Positions 6,944-14,594 of a stretch of DNA of 64,000 bases are shown here, piece after piece. Location of the stretch: NCBI RefSeq assembly GCF_004798585.1, contig NZ_PPXQ01000017.1:62001-126000 (forward strand). Direction: 5' to 3'. Each line of letters starts with the position of its first letter. The stretch's first letter is position 1. Source of the stretch: Massilia sp. Mn16-1_5 (lineage in GTDB: Bacteria; Pseudomonadota; Gammaproteobacteria; Burkholderiales; Burkholderiaceae_D). The notes beneath the pieces were generated by a model. That model saw only the letters and a list, made by a program, of their open reading frames with translations, had not been told where the DNA came from and did no database searches. A program made the position numbers and the translations under genes.

Positions 6944-9103
6944 TTACAGCGCGTTCATTTCCTTCAGCAGGTTGTCCGCCTTGTCCACATGCTTCATGTT
7001 CCACAGCATGTAACGCACATCGACCTGGATGTCGCGGGTATTGGCCGCATTGAAGTCCCAGTCCGAGATGATCGAGTCCAGGGTGCCGTCGAAGGCCAGG
7101 CCGATCAGCTCGCCACGCTTGTTCAGCGCTGCCGAACCCGAGTTGCCGCCGGTGATGTCCAGCGTCGCCAGGTAGTTCACCGGCACCGTCTTCAGGACCG
7201 GGTCGACGTACTTGCCGAAGTCCTTGTTCTTGATCGCAGCCAGCTGGGCGGTCGGGGCGTTGAACTCGCCTTCGCCGGTGTGCTTGGCGACCACACCCTT
7301 GACGGTGGTGAACGCGGTCCACGAACCGGTGCCGTCGGCGCCATGGTCACGGCCGGCGATCTTGCCGAAGGTCACGCGCAGGGTGCCGTTGGCGTCCGGG
7401 TAGACGGCCTGGCCCTTGCTGTTCATGTAGGCGATCTTCGCTTTCATGTAGCCCGAATAGGCCTTCTGGATCTTGCCGCCGAGTTCTTCGGACTTGGCTT
7501 CGTCCTTCAGGTCGGCGTCATACATGGCCACGGCTGCCTTGATGAAGCTGTCGTCGCTGGCCTTGAAGTCGGCAGGCGACTTTTTGAGCCACGCGGTGCG
7601 CTCTTCCTTGTTGGCCAGCTTCGAACCGGCGTAGACCTTGTCGATCGCGGCCTTGAGTTCGTCCTGGCTCATGCCCGAACGGATGCCGAGGGCGGCGTTG
7701 AAGGCGGTGTCCTGTTCCTTGGCCGGCTGGGCCAGGTACTTGGTCAGGAAGTGCATGACCAGCGCCTTGTCGACCTTTTCGTCGTAGGTGCGGTCCTGGC
7801 CGGTGATGACCGAGGTCATGCGTGCCATGTCGCGTTCCTGGTAGCCCGATTTACGCGCGGCGTCCGGTTTCGTGCGTTCGTTGGCCAGGCGGTACAGGGT
7901 ACGTGCCGAGCTCAGGAAACGCGGCTGGGCGTAACCCAGGTAGAAGCCTTCCTTGGTGTGGCTGTCGCGCTCGGCGATCAGCTTCTCGACGGTCTCGATG
8001 TCGCCGGCGAACTGTTTTTTACGGGCGCTGTCGGCGTTGACCCAGGCCTTCATCGCATTGTGCTCGGCGGTCTTGCGCTGCAGGAAATCGCTGTTCTCGT
8101 AGGAGGTCAGCATGCCCTTGCGGTTCTTGTAGTAGTTGTTCACGCCCGCGATCTGGCCGGCGTACTTCAGCTTGGCAGCCGGATCGTTCTTGGTTTCGCG
8201 CTCGATGATGGCGAGCACGTCACCCGAGGCTTGCACGAAGGCCGGGTAGTTCCAGTCGAAGGTGTACTGCACTTCCGACGGCAGGCGGTGACGGTTGGTG
8301 CGGCCAGGGTAGCCGAGGACCATGATGAAATCGCCTTCCTTCGAACCTTCGGTGGCGACTTTCAGGAAGTGCTTCGGCACGTACGGCACGTTGTCGGCCG
8401 AGTAGTCGGCAGCCTTGCCGTCTTTCGACACGTAGGCGCGGTAGAAGCCGTAGTCGCCGGTGTGGCGCGGCCACATCCAGTTATCGGTGTCGCCGCCGAA
8501 CTTGCCGACGCCGGCCGGTGGCGCGTGGACCAGGCGCACGTCGCGGATTTCCAGCTGCTTCAGGCGGTAGAACTCGAGGCCGCCGTAGTAGCTGGCCACG
8601 GTGCAGCGGTAGCCCGGGGTCTTCTCGCAAGCGGCCACCATTTCTTTCTGGTTCTTTTCGATCGCGTCGATGCGTGCCTTGCCGGTCAGCTTGGCGACTT
8701 TCTTGTCGATGATCTGGTCGGTGACATTGGTCACTTCTTCGGTCACGAACACGCGGCTGCCCGGCGACGCAGGCACTTCCTCGGCCAGGGTTTTAGCAAG
8801 GAAACCGTTGGCCAGCAGGTCTTTCTGCGGGGTCGAGTTGACGGCCACGCTGTTGTAGACGCAGTGGTGGTTGGTGACGACCAGGCCTTGCGGCGAGACG
8901 AACGAGGCCGAGCAGCCGCCCAGGCTCACGACCGCGCCCATCGGGAATTCGGTCAGTTTGGTCAGCGTGGCCGGGTCGAGTTCGAGGCCGGCGGCTTTCA
9001 GTTGCTGGGCTACTTGTGGCAGCTGCTGCGGCATCCACATGCCTTCGTCCGCTTGTGCGGCGAAGCTGGTCAGGATGGCCAGCGAGAGGAGGGTCTTTTT
9101 CAT
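6944..9103 (-). CDS. S46-family dipeptidyl-peptidase (DPP7-like)
   Basis: A 719-residue periplasmic serine exopeptidase that would release dipeptides from peptide N-termini. The signal peptide MKKTLLSLAILTSFAAQA fixes the start at 9103; the longer open frame adds residues without a signal. Catalytic regions are VTNHHCVYNSV (His), GDTDNWMWPRHTGDY (Asp region) and TGGNSGSAALN (Ser). Eighteen residues after the catalytic Ser the sequence reads FDG; Gly here is typical of DPP7 (hydrophobic P1), whereas DPP11 has Arg and prefers acidic P1. Subtype is therefore inferred as DPP7-like. Length matches the family (about 700-720). The gene is monocistronic with its own terminator. Confidence 0.92.
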   Translation of the reverse strand: MKKTLLSLAILTSFAAQADEGMWMPQQLPQVAQQLKAAGLELDPATLTKLTEFPMGAVVSLGGCSASFVSPQGLVVTNHHCVYNSVAVNSTPQKDLLANGFLAKTLAEEVPASPGSRVFVTEEVTNVTDQIIDKKVAKLTGKARIDAIEKNQKEMVAACEKTPGYRCTVASYYGGLEFYRLKQLEIRDVRLVHAPPAGVGKFGGDTDNWMWPRHTGDYGFYRAYVSKDGKAADYSADNVPYVPKHFLKVATEGSKEGDFIMVLGYPGRTNRHRLPSEVQYTFDWNYPAFVQASGDVLAIIERETKNDPAAKLKYAGQIAGVNNYYKNRKGMLTSYENSDFLQRKTAEHNAMKAWVNADSARKKQFAGDIETVEKLIAERDSHTKEGFYLGYAQPRFLSSARTLYRLANERTKPDAARKSGYQERDMARMTSVITGQDRTYDEKVDKALVMHFLTKYLAQPAKEQDTAFNAALGIRSGMSQDELKAAIDKVYAGSKLANKEERTAWLKKSPADFKASDDSFIKAAVAMYDADLKDEAKSEELGGKIQKAYSGYMKAKIAYMNSKGQAVYPDANGTLRVTFGKIAGRDHGADGTGSWTAFTTVKGVVAKHTGEGEFNAPTAQLAAIKNKDFGKYVDPVLKTVPVNYLATLDITGGNSGSAALNKRGELIGLAFDGTLDSIISDWDFNAANTRDIQVDVRYMLWNMKHVDKADNLLKEMNAL

Positions 9104-9228
9104 TCGCGATCGATCAGGAAGGGTTGAAGATACATATGGCTCCGCGGAGCAGCCCAGAGTATCCGTAATCCCTGCCTGGCTCGTCAACCGATATTTCCGG
9201 TGTTTACGTCCCTGAATGCAAACGATAT

Positions 9229-10506
9229 TTACAGTTGCGAGCCGAACAGCGAAGCAAATTCACCGCTCAGTTTTTCGGCCCACGAACGGTTCTGCCAGGC
9301 CGCGTAGGTGATGCGCCGGGCGCGCTGCCAGTCCTGGTCGAAAATGGCGTCCTGCGCCTTCGCGAACTCGGCGTCGAGCACGTTCAGGTTGGCCTCGTCG
9401 TTGATGCTGAACGAGCGGTTGTCAAAGTTGGTCGAGCCGACCGAGACCATCAGGGAATCCACGATCAAGGCTTTTACGTGGTACATGGTCGGCTGGTATT
9501 CGGCGATCTCGATGCCGGCTTTCAGTAAATCGCCCCAGCGTTCGCGCGAGGCCAGGCGCACCACGTCCGAATCGATTTCCTTGCCCGGCGTGATGATGCG
9601 CACTTTGACCCCGCGTTTCGCGGCGGCGATCAGGGCGCGGATGGTGAGTTCGTCCGGCACGAAATACGAGGCCGACATGTTGATCGACGTGCGCGCGGCC
9701 GTGATCGCCATCAGGTACATCAGGTGCATGCTTTCGCTGCCGCCGGTGGGCGAACTGGAAAACATCTGGGCCGGCATGCTGCCTACCGCCTGCAGGGGCG
9801 GGAAATACATGGGGCCGTCGAGCACGACACCCGTGGCCTTGGTCCAGTTATCGGTAAACACGGCCTGCATCTGGCCGACGACCGGACCCTGCACGCGGAA
9901 ATGAGTATCGCGCCAGTGATCCTCGTCCTGGGCGTTGCCGCGCCACTGGTCGGCAATGCCGACGCCGCCCGTGAAGCCGACGACGCCGTCGACGATCAAC
10001 AGCTTGCGGTGCGTGCGGTTGTTCAGGCGCGCCAGCTTCCACCAGGCCGGCTTGTGATAGCGCTGCAGCTGCACGCCGGCGTCGCGCATCTTCTGCATGG
10101 CGTCTTCGCTCATCTTGATGCTGCCGATGAAGTCGAGCATCACGTGCACCTTCACGCCGGCGCGGGCGCGCTCGGCCAGGGCCGCGGAGAATTCTTCGCC
10201 GATCGTTTCCGACCAGTAGATATAGGTTTCGAAGGTGATCGTTTTCCTGGCGCCGCGGATCGCCGCCAGCATCGCAGGGAAAATCTGGTCCCCGTTGAGC
10301 AGGGTCTCGACGTGGTTGCCTTCGATGATGGGCGGTCCCAGCAGCACGCCCATGGAGCGCCGGAACTGGGCGTCGTGGATGTCGTACTGGCGTGTCAGCT
10401 GGGTCTCGATCTGCTTTTCCGACGGCATGAAATTGAGCGCCAGAAAGCCGACGAGCAGCGTCAGGATGCAGGTGGTAATCGAAATCGTGACTTTACTGGC
10501 GCGCAT
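9229..10506 (-). CDS. Phospholipase D / cardiolipin synthase-like protein
   Basis: A 425-residue protein with one N-terminal membrane helix (about residues 5-26) and two HKD half-sites: HRKLLIVDG near residue 165 and HVKALIVDS near residue 350, each followed by the GG or S-N-F-D-N-R-S segment of the superfamily. These form a phosphatidyl-transfer active site, and cardiolipin synthase (ClsA/ClsB-like) is the most likely role. Only one clear transmembrane helix is present, whereas E. coli ClsA has two, so another phospholipid transferase or phospholipase remains possible. It lies upstream of the S46 peptidase gene in the same direction, 125 bases away, with no sign of co-transcription. Confidence 0.85.
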   Translation of the reverse strand: MRASKVTISITTCILTLLVGFLALNFMPSEKQIETQLTRQYDIHDAQFRRSMGVLLGPPIIEGNHVETLLNGDQIFPAMLAAIRGARKTITFETYIYWSETIGEEFSAALAERARAGVKVHVMLDFIGSIKMSEDAMQKMRDAGVQLQRYHKPAWWKLARLNNRTHRKLLIVDGVVGFTGGVGIADQWRGNAQDEDHWRDTHFRVQGPVVGQMQAVFTDNWTKATGVVLDGPMYFPPLQAVGSMPAQMFSSSPTGGSESMHLMYLMAITAARTSINMSASYFVPDELTIRALIAAAKRGVKVRIITPGKEIDSDVVRLASRERWGDLLKAGIEIAEYQPTMYHVKALIVDSLMVSVGSTNFDNRSFSINDEANLNVLDAEFAKAQDAIFDQDWQRARRITYAAWQNRSWAEKLSGEFASLFGSQL

Positions 10507-10530
10507 AGGAGAGCTGTAGAACGTTCAGGC

Positions 10531-10562
10531 AAAAAAAAACCAACGCGTGGAAGCGTTGGTTA
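10531..10562 (-). terminator. Intrinsic terminator of the GlsB-like gene
   Basis: The AACCAACGC / GCGTTGGTT hairpin is followed on the minus strand by nine T residues. It lies 19 bases past the stop of the small membrane protein gene. Confidence 0.9.
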
Positions 10563-10580
10563 TGTGGGGCCAAACACTGA

Positions 10581-10850
10581 TTAACGAACCCGACCGCGAC
10601 GCAGCAGGTTGACGATAGCCAGCAGGATGACGGCACCCAGGAACGAAACCAGCAGCGACGACACGCTGAAGTCATCCGAATTGATAGTGCCAGTACCGAA
10701 CAGTGGGGAGAGCAACCAGCCGCCCAGGAAGGCGCCGATGATACCAACCACGACGTTCAGAATCATGCCTTGCTCTGCATCGGTCTTCATGACCATGCTT
10801 GCAAGCCAGCCCAGGATACCACCGACGACGATCCAGATGATGAATAGCAT
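10581..10850 (-). CDS. GlsB/YeaQ/YmgE-family stress membrane protein
   Basis: An 89-residue small inner-membrane protein with three hydrophobic helices and the family pattern GGILGWLASMVMKTD near the start, then ILNVVVGIIGAFLGGWL. Members (once called transglycosylase-associated) are induced by stationary phase, osmotic or acid stress, but the molecular function is unknown. AGGAGGAAC precedes the ATG at good spacing. It is monocistronic with a strong terminator. The divergent neighbour is a glycine-zipper stress-type protein, which supports a stress context for this region. Confidence 0.9.
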   Translation of the reverse strand: MLFIIWIVVGGILGWLASMVMKTDAEQGMILNVVVGIIGAFLGGWLLSPLFGTGTINSDDFSVSSLLVSFLGAVILLAIVNLLRRGRVR

Positions 10851-11147
10851 TTTAGTTCCTCCTCATAGTAAAAAAAACCTACCCGAGGCCAATTGATTGC
10901 GGTGGCCATGTGAAAAAGTCTACGGACTCACGGTACAGCGGGTCGGTGCGGCAACGAACGTTAGACGACGAATCTGCAAATCGCGTTCCGCTTGTTTTTA
11001 GCGGCATTTTCCTTGCCATTTGGAATGTCCTGAAGTGGGTGCGTCATCGAACAGAAGGGCAATAGGACGGGGCATATTGTTCGGCTACTGGCAACCGATT
11101 TGTTGCAAGACTTGACCGCACCACGACAACTTTGAAAGGGATACATC

Positions 11148-12641
11148 ATGAGCTACGACACCAATAAGCAGAATTCGCGCATGGTCACCGGCCTGTTCCC
11201 CGACCGCGCCAGCGCAGAACGCGCTTATGGCACGGTTTCCGACCGTGGATACACCCGCGACGACGTCAACCTGATGATGTCGGATTCGACCCGCACCACC
11301 CATTTCGCCGACACCGATACTGAACTCGGCAGCAAGGCTGCGGAAGGCGCCGGCATCGGCGCCGGCATCGGCGGCACCATCGGCGCCGTGCTGGCAGGCA
11401 TTGCCGCCGTCGGCACCACCCTCGTCCTGCCTGGCTTCGGCCTGGTCGTGGCCGGCCCGCTGGCCGCCGCCCTGGCCGGCGCCGGCGCCGGCGGCATCAC
11501 CGGTGGCCTGATCGGCGCCCTGATCGGCGCAGGCATTCCGGAAGAGCGCGCAGCGCACTATGAAGAAGGCATCAAGAACGGCGGCATCGTGATGGGCGTG
11601 AATGCCCGCACCGACGAAGACGCCGCCCACTTCGAGCGTTCGTTCAATGAACACGGCGCTTCGCACGTGATCGGCACCGGTGTCGGCGCCGTCGGCGGCG
11701 CACTGGCCGGTGCCGCCATCGGTTCCGCAGCCGGTCCGGTCGGTACCGTCGCAGGTGCCGCCATCGGCGGTATCACCGGCGGCATGGCCGGCAAGGGCGT
11801 GGGCGAAGTCGTCAATCCGAAGTCCGGTGACGACCTGAACGAACACCACCTGGCCAAGGGCGTCGGCGCCAGCGCCGGTGCAGCCACCGGTGCCGCCATC
11901 GGCGCCGTCGGCGGCCCGATCGGCATGGCGGCGGGCGCCGTCGTTGGCGGACTGGCAGGCGGTGCAGCCGGCCGTGGCGCGGGCGAAGTCGTGAATCCGA
12001 AAGGCGACGACCGCCTGGACGAACATAACCTGGCGCAGGGTGTCGGCGGTGCTGGCGGCGCAGTCGCTGGCGCAACGGTCGGCGCGGCTGCCGGCCCGGT
12101 CGGCATGGCAGCGGGCGCCGTGATCGGTGGCCTGGCCGGCGGTGCCGCAGGCAAGGGCGCCGGCGAAGTCGTCAACTCGAAGCCGGGCGACGACCTGCAC
12201 GACCATAACCTGGCCAAGGGCGTGGGCGCGGGCGGCGGTGCCGCGGCAGGCGCTTCGATCGGTGCCGTCGGCGGTCCGGTCGGCGCCGTGGTCGGTGCCG
12301 GTGTCGGCGCCGTGGTCGGCGGCATGGCCGGCAAGGGCGTTGGCGGCATGGTCAACCCAGCGGCGGAAGACGCCCACTGGCGCGACAACTACCAGACCCA
12401 GCCGTACTACACCCCGGGCTACACCTACGACGACTACGCGCCTGCGTATGCGCTGGGCTACAACGGCAAGGGCCGCTACACCGGCAGCTACGAGCAGAAC
12501 GAGTCCTACTTGGCCGATGACTGGAACACCAGCCGCGGCAACTCGCGCCTGTCGTGGGACCAGGCCAAGGCAGCCAGCCGCGCTGCATGGCACAAGGTCG
12601 AGCGCGCCATTCCGGGCGACGCCGACCGCGACGGCCGTTAA
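11148..12641 (+). CDS. Glycine-zipper repeat protein with N-terminal general-stress domain
   Basis: A 497-residue protein. Residues 10-50 (MVTGLFPDRASAERAYGTVSDRGY) resemble the N-terminal domain of the general stress protein 17M/YflT type. From about residue 60 the protein is dominated by glycine-zipper membrane segments. Four successive units of about 58-60 residues, each ending in a GEVVNPK or similar motif followed by DDL-x-HNLAKGVG, occupy roughly residues 180-405. The last 90 residues are soluble, rich in Tyr, Asp and Asn. The repeats may form membrane-inserting helical bundles. No enzyme motif is visible and the function is unknown. It ends at a bidirectional terminator. Confidence 0.85.
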   Translation: MSYDTNKQNSRMVTGLFPDRASAERAYGTVSDRGYTRDDVNLMMSDSTRTTHFADTDTELGSKAAEGAGIGAGIGGTIGAVLAGIAAVGTTLVLPGFGLVVAGPLAAALAGAGAGGITGGLIGALIGAGIPEERAAHYEEGIKNGGIVMGVNARTDEDAAHFERSFNEHGASHVIGTGVGAVGGALAGAAIGSAAGPVGTVAGAAIGGITGGMAGKGVGEVVNPKSGDDLNEHHLAKGVGASAGAATGAAIGAVGGPIGMAAGAVVGGLAGGAAGRGAGEVVNPKGDDRLDEHNLAQGVGGAGGAVAGATVGAAAGPVGMAAGAVIGGLAGGAAGKGAGEVVNSKPGDDLHDHNLAKGVGAGGGAAAGASIGAVGGPVGAVVGAGVGAVVGGMAGKGVGGMVNPAAEDAHWRDNYQTQPYYTPGYTYDDYAPAYALGYNGKGRYTGSYEQNESYLADDWNTSRGNSRLSWDQAKAASRAAWHKVERAIPGDADRDGR

Positions 12642-12668
12642 TCGACGCCTGACCGGGTTTTAAAAAGT

Positions 12669-12704
12669 AAAAGCCCCGCTGCCTTACGGTAGCGGGGCTT
12701 TTTT
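12669..12704. terminator. Bidirectional intrinsic terminator
   Basis: The hairpin AAGCCCCGCT / AGCGGGGCTT, with an A-run on one side and a T-run on the other, lies between the convergent glycine-zipper gene (+) and the YceI operon (-). Confidence 0.92.
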
Positions 12705-12720
12705 GATGTCAGCGTGGTGC

Positions 12721-13290
12721 TTATTGCTTGACGGCTTCGACCTGGATCGCCAGGCGCACTTCCGGCGAGAAGTTCGGCAGGCCGAAGTTCACGCCATAGT
12801 CGCTGCGCAGGAAGAAGCCGTGGGCGTCGGCGCCGCAGACTTCGCGTTTCAGCATCGGGTGCTGGATGCACTTGAACTTGGCGATGTTCAGGGTCAGCGG
12901 TTTCGTGACGCCGTGCAGGGTGAAGTCGCCTTCGACGGCCACCAGGTTTTCGCCTTCGAAGCGCAGCTTGTTGCCTTTGAAGGTGGCGGTCGGGTACTTG
13001 GCGACGTCGAAGATGTCCGGCTTCTTCGCATGTTCATTCATCTTCTGATGGCCGAAATCGACGCTGTTCATGTCGACCGTGATGTCGAAGCTGCCGGTTT
13101 TGGCGGCGCGGTCGAGCGTGATGGTGCCGTCGGTCTTGGTGAACTTGCCGCGCCAGACCGAGATGCCCATGTGGTCGGCTTCGAAGCTCGGGTAGGTGTG
13201 GTTCGGTTCGATTTTATAGGTGTCGGCGGCGGCGCAGGCGAGGCTGGCGCTGGTGGCGAGGGTGGCGGCAATCAGAAGCTTGAGTTTCAT
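12721..13290 (-). CDS. YceI-family periplasmic protein (second copy of operon)
   Basis: A 189-residue exported lipocalin-like protein. The signal peptide MKLKLLIAATLATSASLACA is followed by ADTYKIEPNHTYPSFEADHMG, the conserved start of YceI domains, whose barrel binds a polyisoprenoid (ubiquinone-like) lipid. The mature length of about 170 fits the family. It is the last gene of a three-gene operon, 24 bases after another yceI, and ends at a bidirectional terminator. Likely a quinone or isoprenoid carrier partnered with the cytochrome b561 encoded upstream. Confidence 0.92.
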   Translation of the reverse strand: MKLKLLIAATLATSASLACAAADTYKIEPNHTYPSFEADHMGISVWRGKFTKTDGTITLDRAAKTGSFDITVDMNSVDFGHQKMNEHAKKPDIFDVAKYPTATFKGNKLRFEGENLVAVEGDFTLHGVTKPLTLNIAKFKCIQHPMLKREVCGADAHGFFLRSDYGVNFGLPNFSPEVRLAIQVEAVKQ

Positions 13291-13314
13291 GTATGTCCCT
13301 TGGTGTATGAATGT

Positions 13315-13866
13315 TTAATTTCCCGCAGTGACGCGGAATTTGATCACAACTTCGTCGGCGACCATGCTGGTGTCTTTCCACTCGCCTTCGCCGATATTAA
13401 AAGCCAGCCGTTTGATCGGCAACTGTCCTTCAAAAACTTGTTTACCGGCTTCGGTTTTCACCGTCAGCGGGAAGGCGACGTCGGCGGTCTTGCCCTTGAT
13501 CGTCAGCTTGCCGGCCACGTTCAGTTTGCCCGCGCCGGCCGGCTTGATCGAGGTCGAGACAAAGCTCGCTTTCGGGAACTGCGCCGTGTTGAACCACTCC
13601 TTCTTGGCAACCTCGCGATTGTATTCGGCGTCGCCCAGGTCCATGCTGGCGGTCTGGATATCGACGCTGGCCTTGGACGCTTCGGGGCGTGCGGCGTCAT
13701 AATCGATCGCGGCGGTGAAGGTCTTGAATTTGGCTTCGACCGGCACGTTCATCTGTTTGAAGACGGCGGCGACGCTGCTTTTTGCCGGGTCGGTTTTCAG
13801 GACAGCGGCGCCGGCGACAGCGGAAGCGAACAGCGAGGCAAGCGCAAGGGCGCGCAGAGGTTTCAT
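13315..13866 (-). CDS. YceI-family periplasmic protein (first copy)
   Basis: A 183-residue exported YceI protein. I chose the ATG at 13866 because it begins a clear signal peptide (MKPLRALALASLFASAVAGA) and overlaps the cytochrome b561 stop in an ATGA; the longer open frame upstream reads through the b561 gene in another frame. The mature part starts VLKTDPAKSSVAAVFKQMN and carries the YceI barrel pattern ASVDIQTASMDLGD. It differs clearly from the downstream copy, so the pair is old rather than a recent duplication. Confidence 0.92.
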   Translation of the reverse strand: MKPLRALALASLFASAVAGAAVLKTDPAKSSVAAVFKQMNVPVEAKFKTFTAAIDYDAARPEASKASVDIQTASMDLGDAEYNREVAKKEWFNTAQFPKASFVSTSIKPAGAGKLNVAGKLTIKGKTADVAFPLTVKTEAGKQVFEGQLPIKRLAFNIGEGEWKDTSMVADEVVIKFRVTAGN

Positions 13867-14414
13867 TTGGTGACTCCTTGTTTGGTCGAAAAAGGCAGCA
13901 TGCGCCCCATGATGCCGTCGCGGTCGATCAGCACATGTTTCATTGCAGCCAGTACGTGCACCGCGACCAGCGCGGCCAGGCCCATGTTCAGCCAGTAGTG
14001 CAGGGCGCCAAGCACGGGTTTCAGGGCGGGGTTGGCCTCGATCAGGACCGGCAGCGGGAACAGGCCGAAATACACGACCGGCACGCCGGCCGCCAGGCTG
14101 TAGAAATAACCGGACAGCGGCACGGCGAACATCAGCACATACAGCAAGCCGTGCAAGCCATGCGCGGCGCGGCCCTGCCAGGCAGGCATGGTGGCCGGAT
14201 AGGCGGGCGGCGTGCTGCGCAGGCGCCACAGCAGGCGCAGCGCGGCAAGCAGCAGCACCGTCACGCCGGCCCACTTGTGCCAGGAAAAGTAGCGTAGCTT
14301 GGTCGGCGTCAGCCCGGGGATGTCGGTCATCACCAGCCCCAAGGTGAAGGTGCCGATGATCAGGAGGGCGATCAACCAGTGCAGGACGATCGCGGGAAGG
14401 GAATAGCGCTGCAT
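13863..14414 (-). CDS. Cytochrome b561 (YceJ-like)
   Basis: A 183-residue inner-membrane di-heme cytochrome b with four helices. Candidate heme-binding histidines are in LHWLIALL (helix 1), SWHKWAGV (helix 2), AAHGLHGLLY (helix 3) and LVAVHVLAAMKH (helix 4). The ATG at 14414 gives the usual family start (MQRYSLPAIVLHW). It is first in the operon with two yceI genes, the same arrangement as yceJ-yceI in E. coli, which suggests electron transfer to a quinone held by the YceI proteins. Superoxide oxidase (CybB) activity is an alternative role. Confidence 0.92.
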   Translation of the reverse strand: MQRYSLPAIVLHWLIALLIIGTFTLGLVMTDIPGLTPTKLRYFSWHKWAGVTVLLLAALRLLWRLRSTPPAYPATMPAWQGRAAHGLHGLLYVLMFAVPLSGYFYSLAAGVPVVYFGLFPLPVLIEANPALKPVLGALHYWLNMGLAALVAVHVLAAMKHVLIDRDGIMGRMLPFSTKQGVTK

Positions 14415-14594
14415 GGTGAGGTCGTTGTTCGTACTTACTAGAACAAAACTATAGCAAAAAAGCATAATCACCGCTCGCCATGGTGTGTTTCTTTTCGTAC
14501 ACTAACATGGATTGTTAAACGTGCACAGCAGAGTGGCAGTCAAATGTAAAATCGGCACCAGCGCGTAGCTCGCATCTTCCAGTCGAGGAGTCGT

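Noticed and set aside
11085-12593. A 502-codon minus-strand open frame rich in Asp, Gly and Ala
   Set aside because: It mirrors the glycine-zipper repeats and has no supporting start or family.
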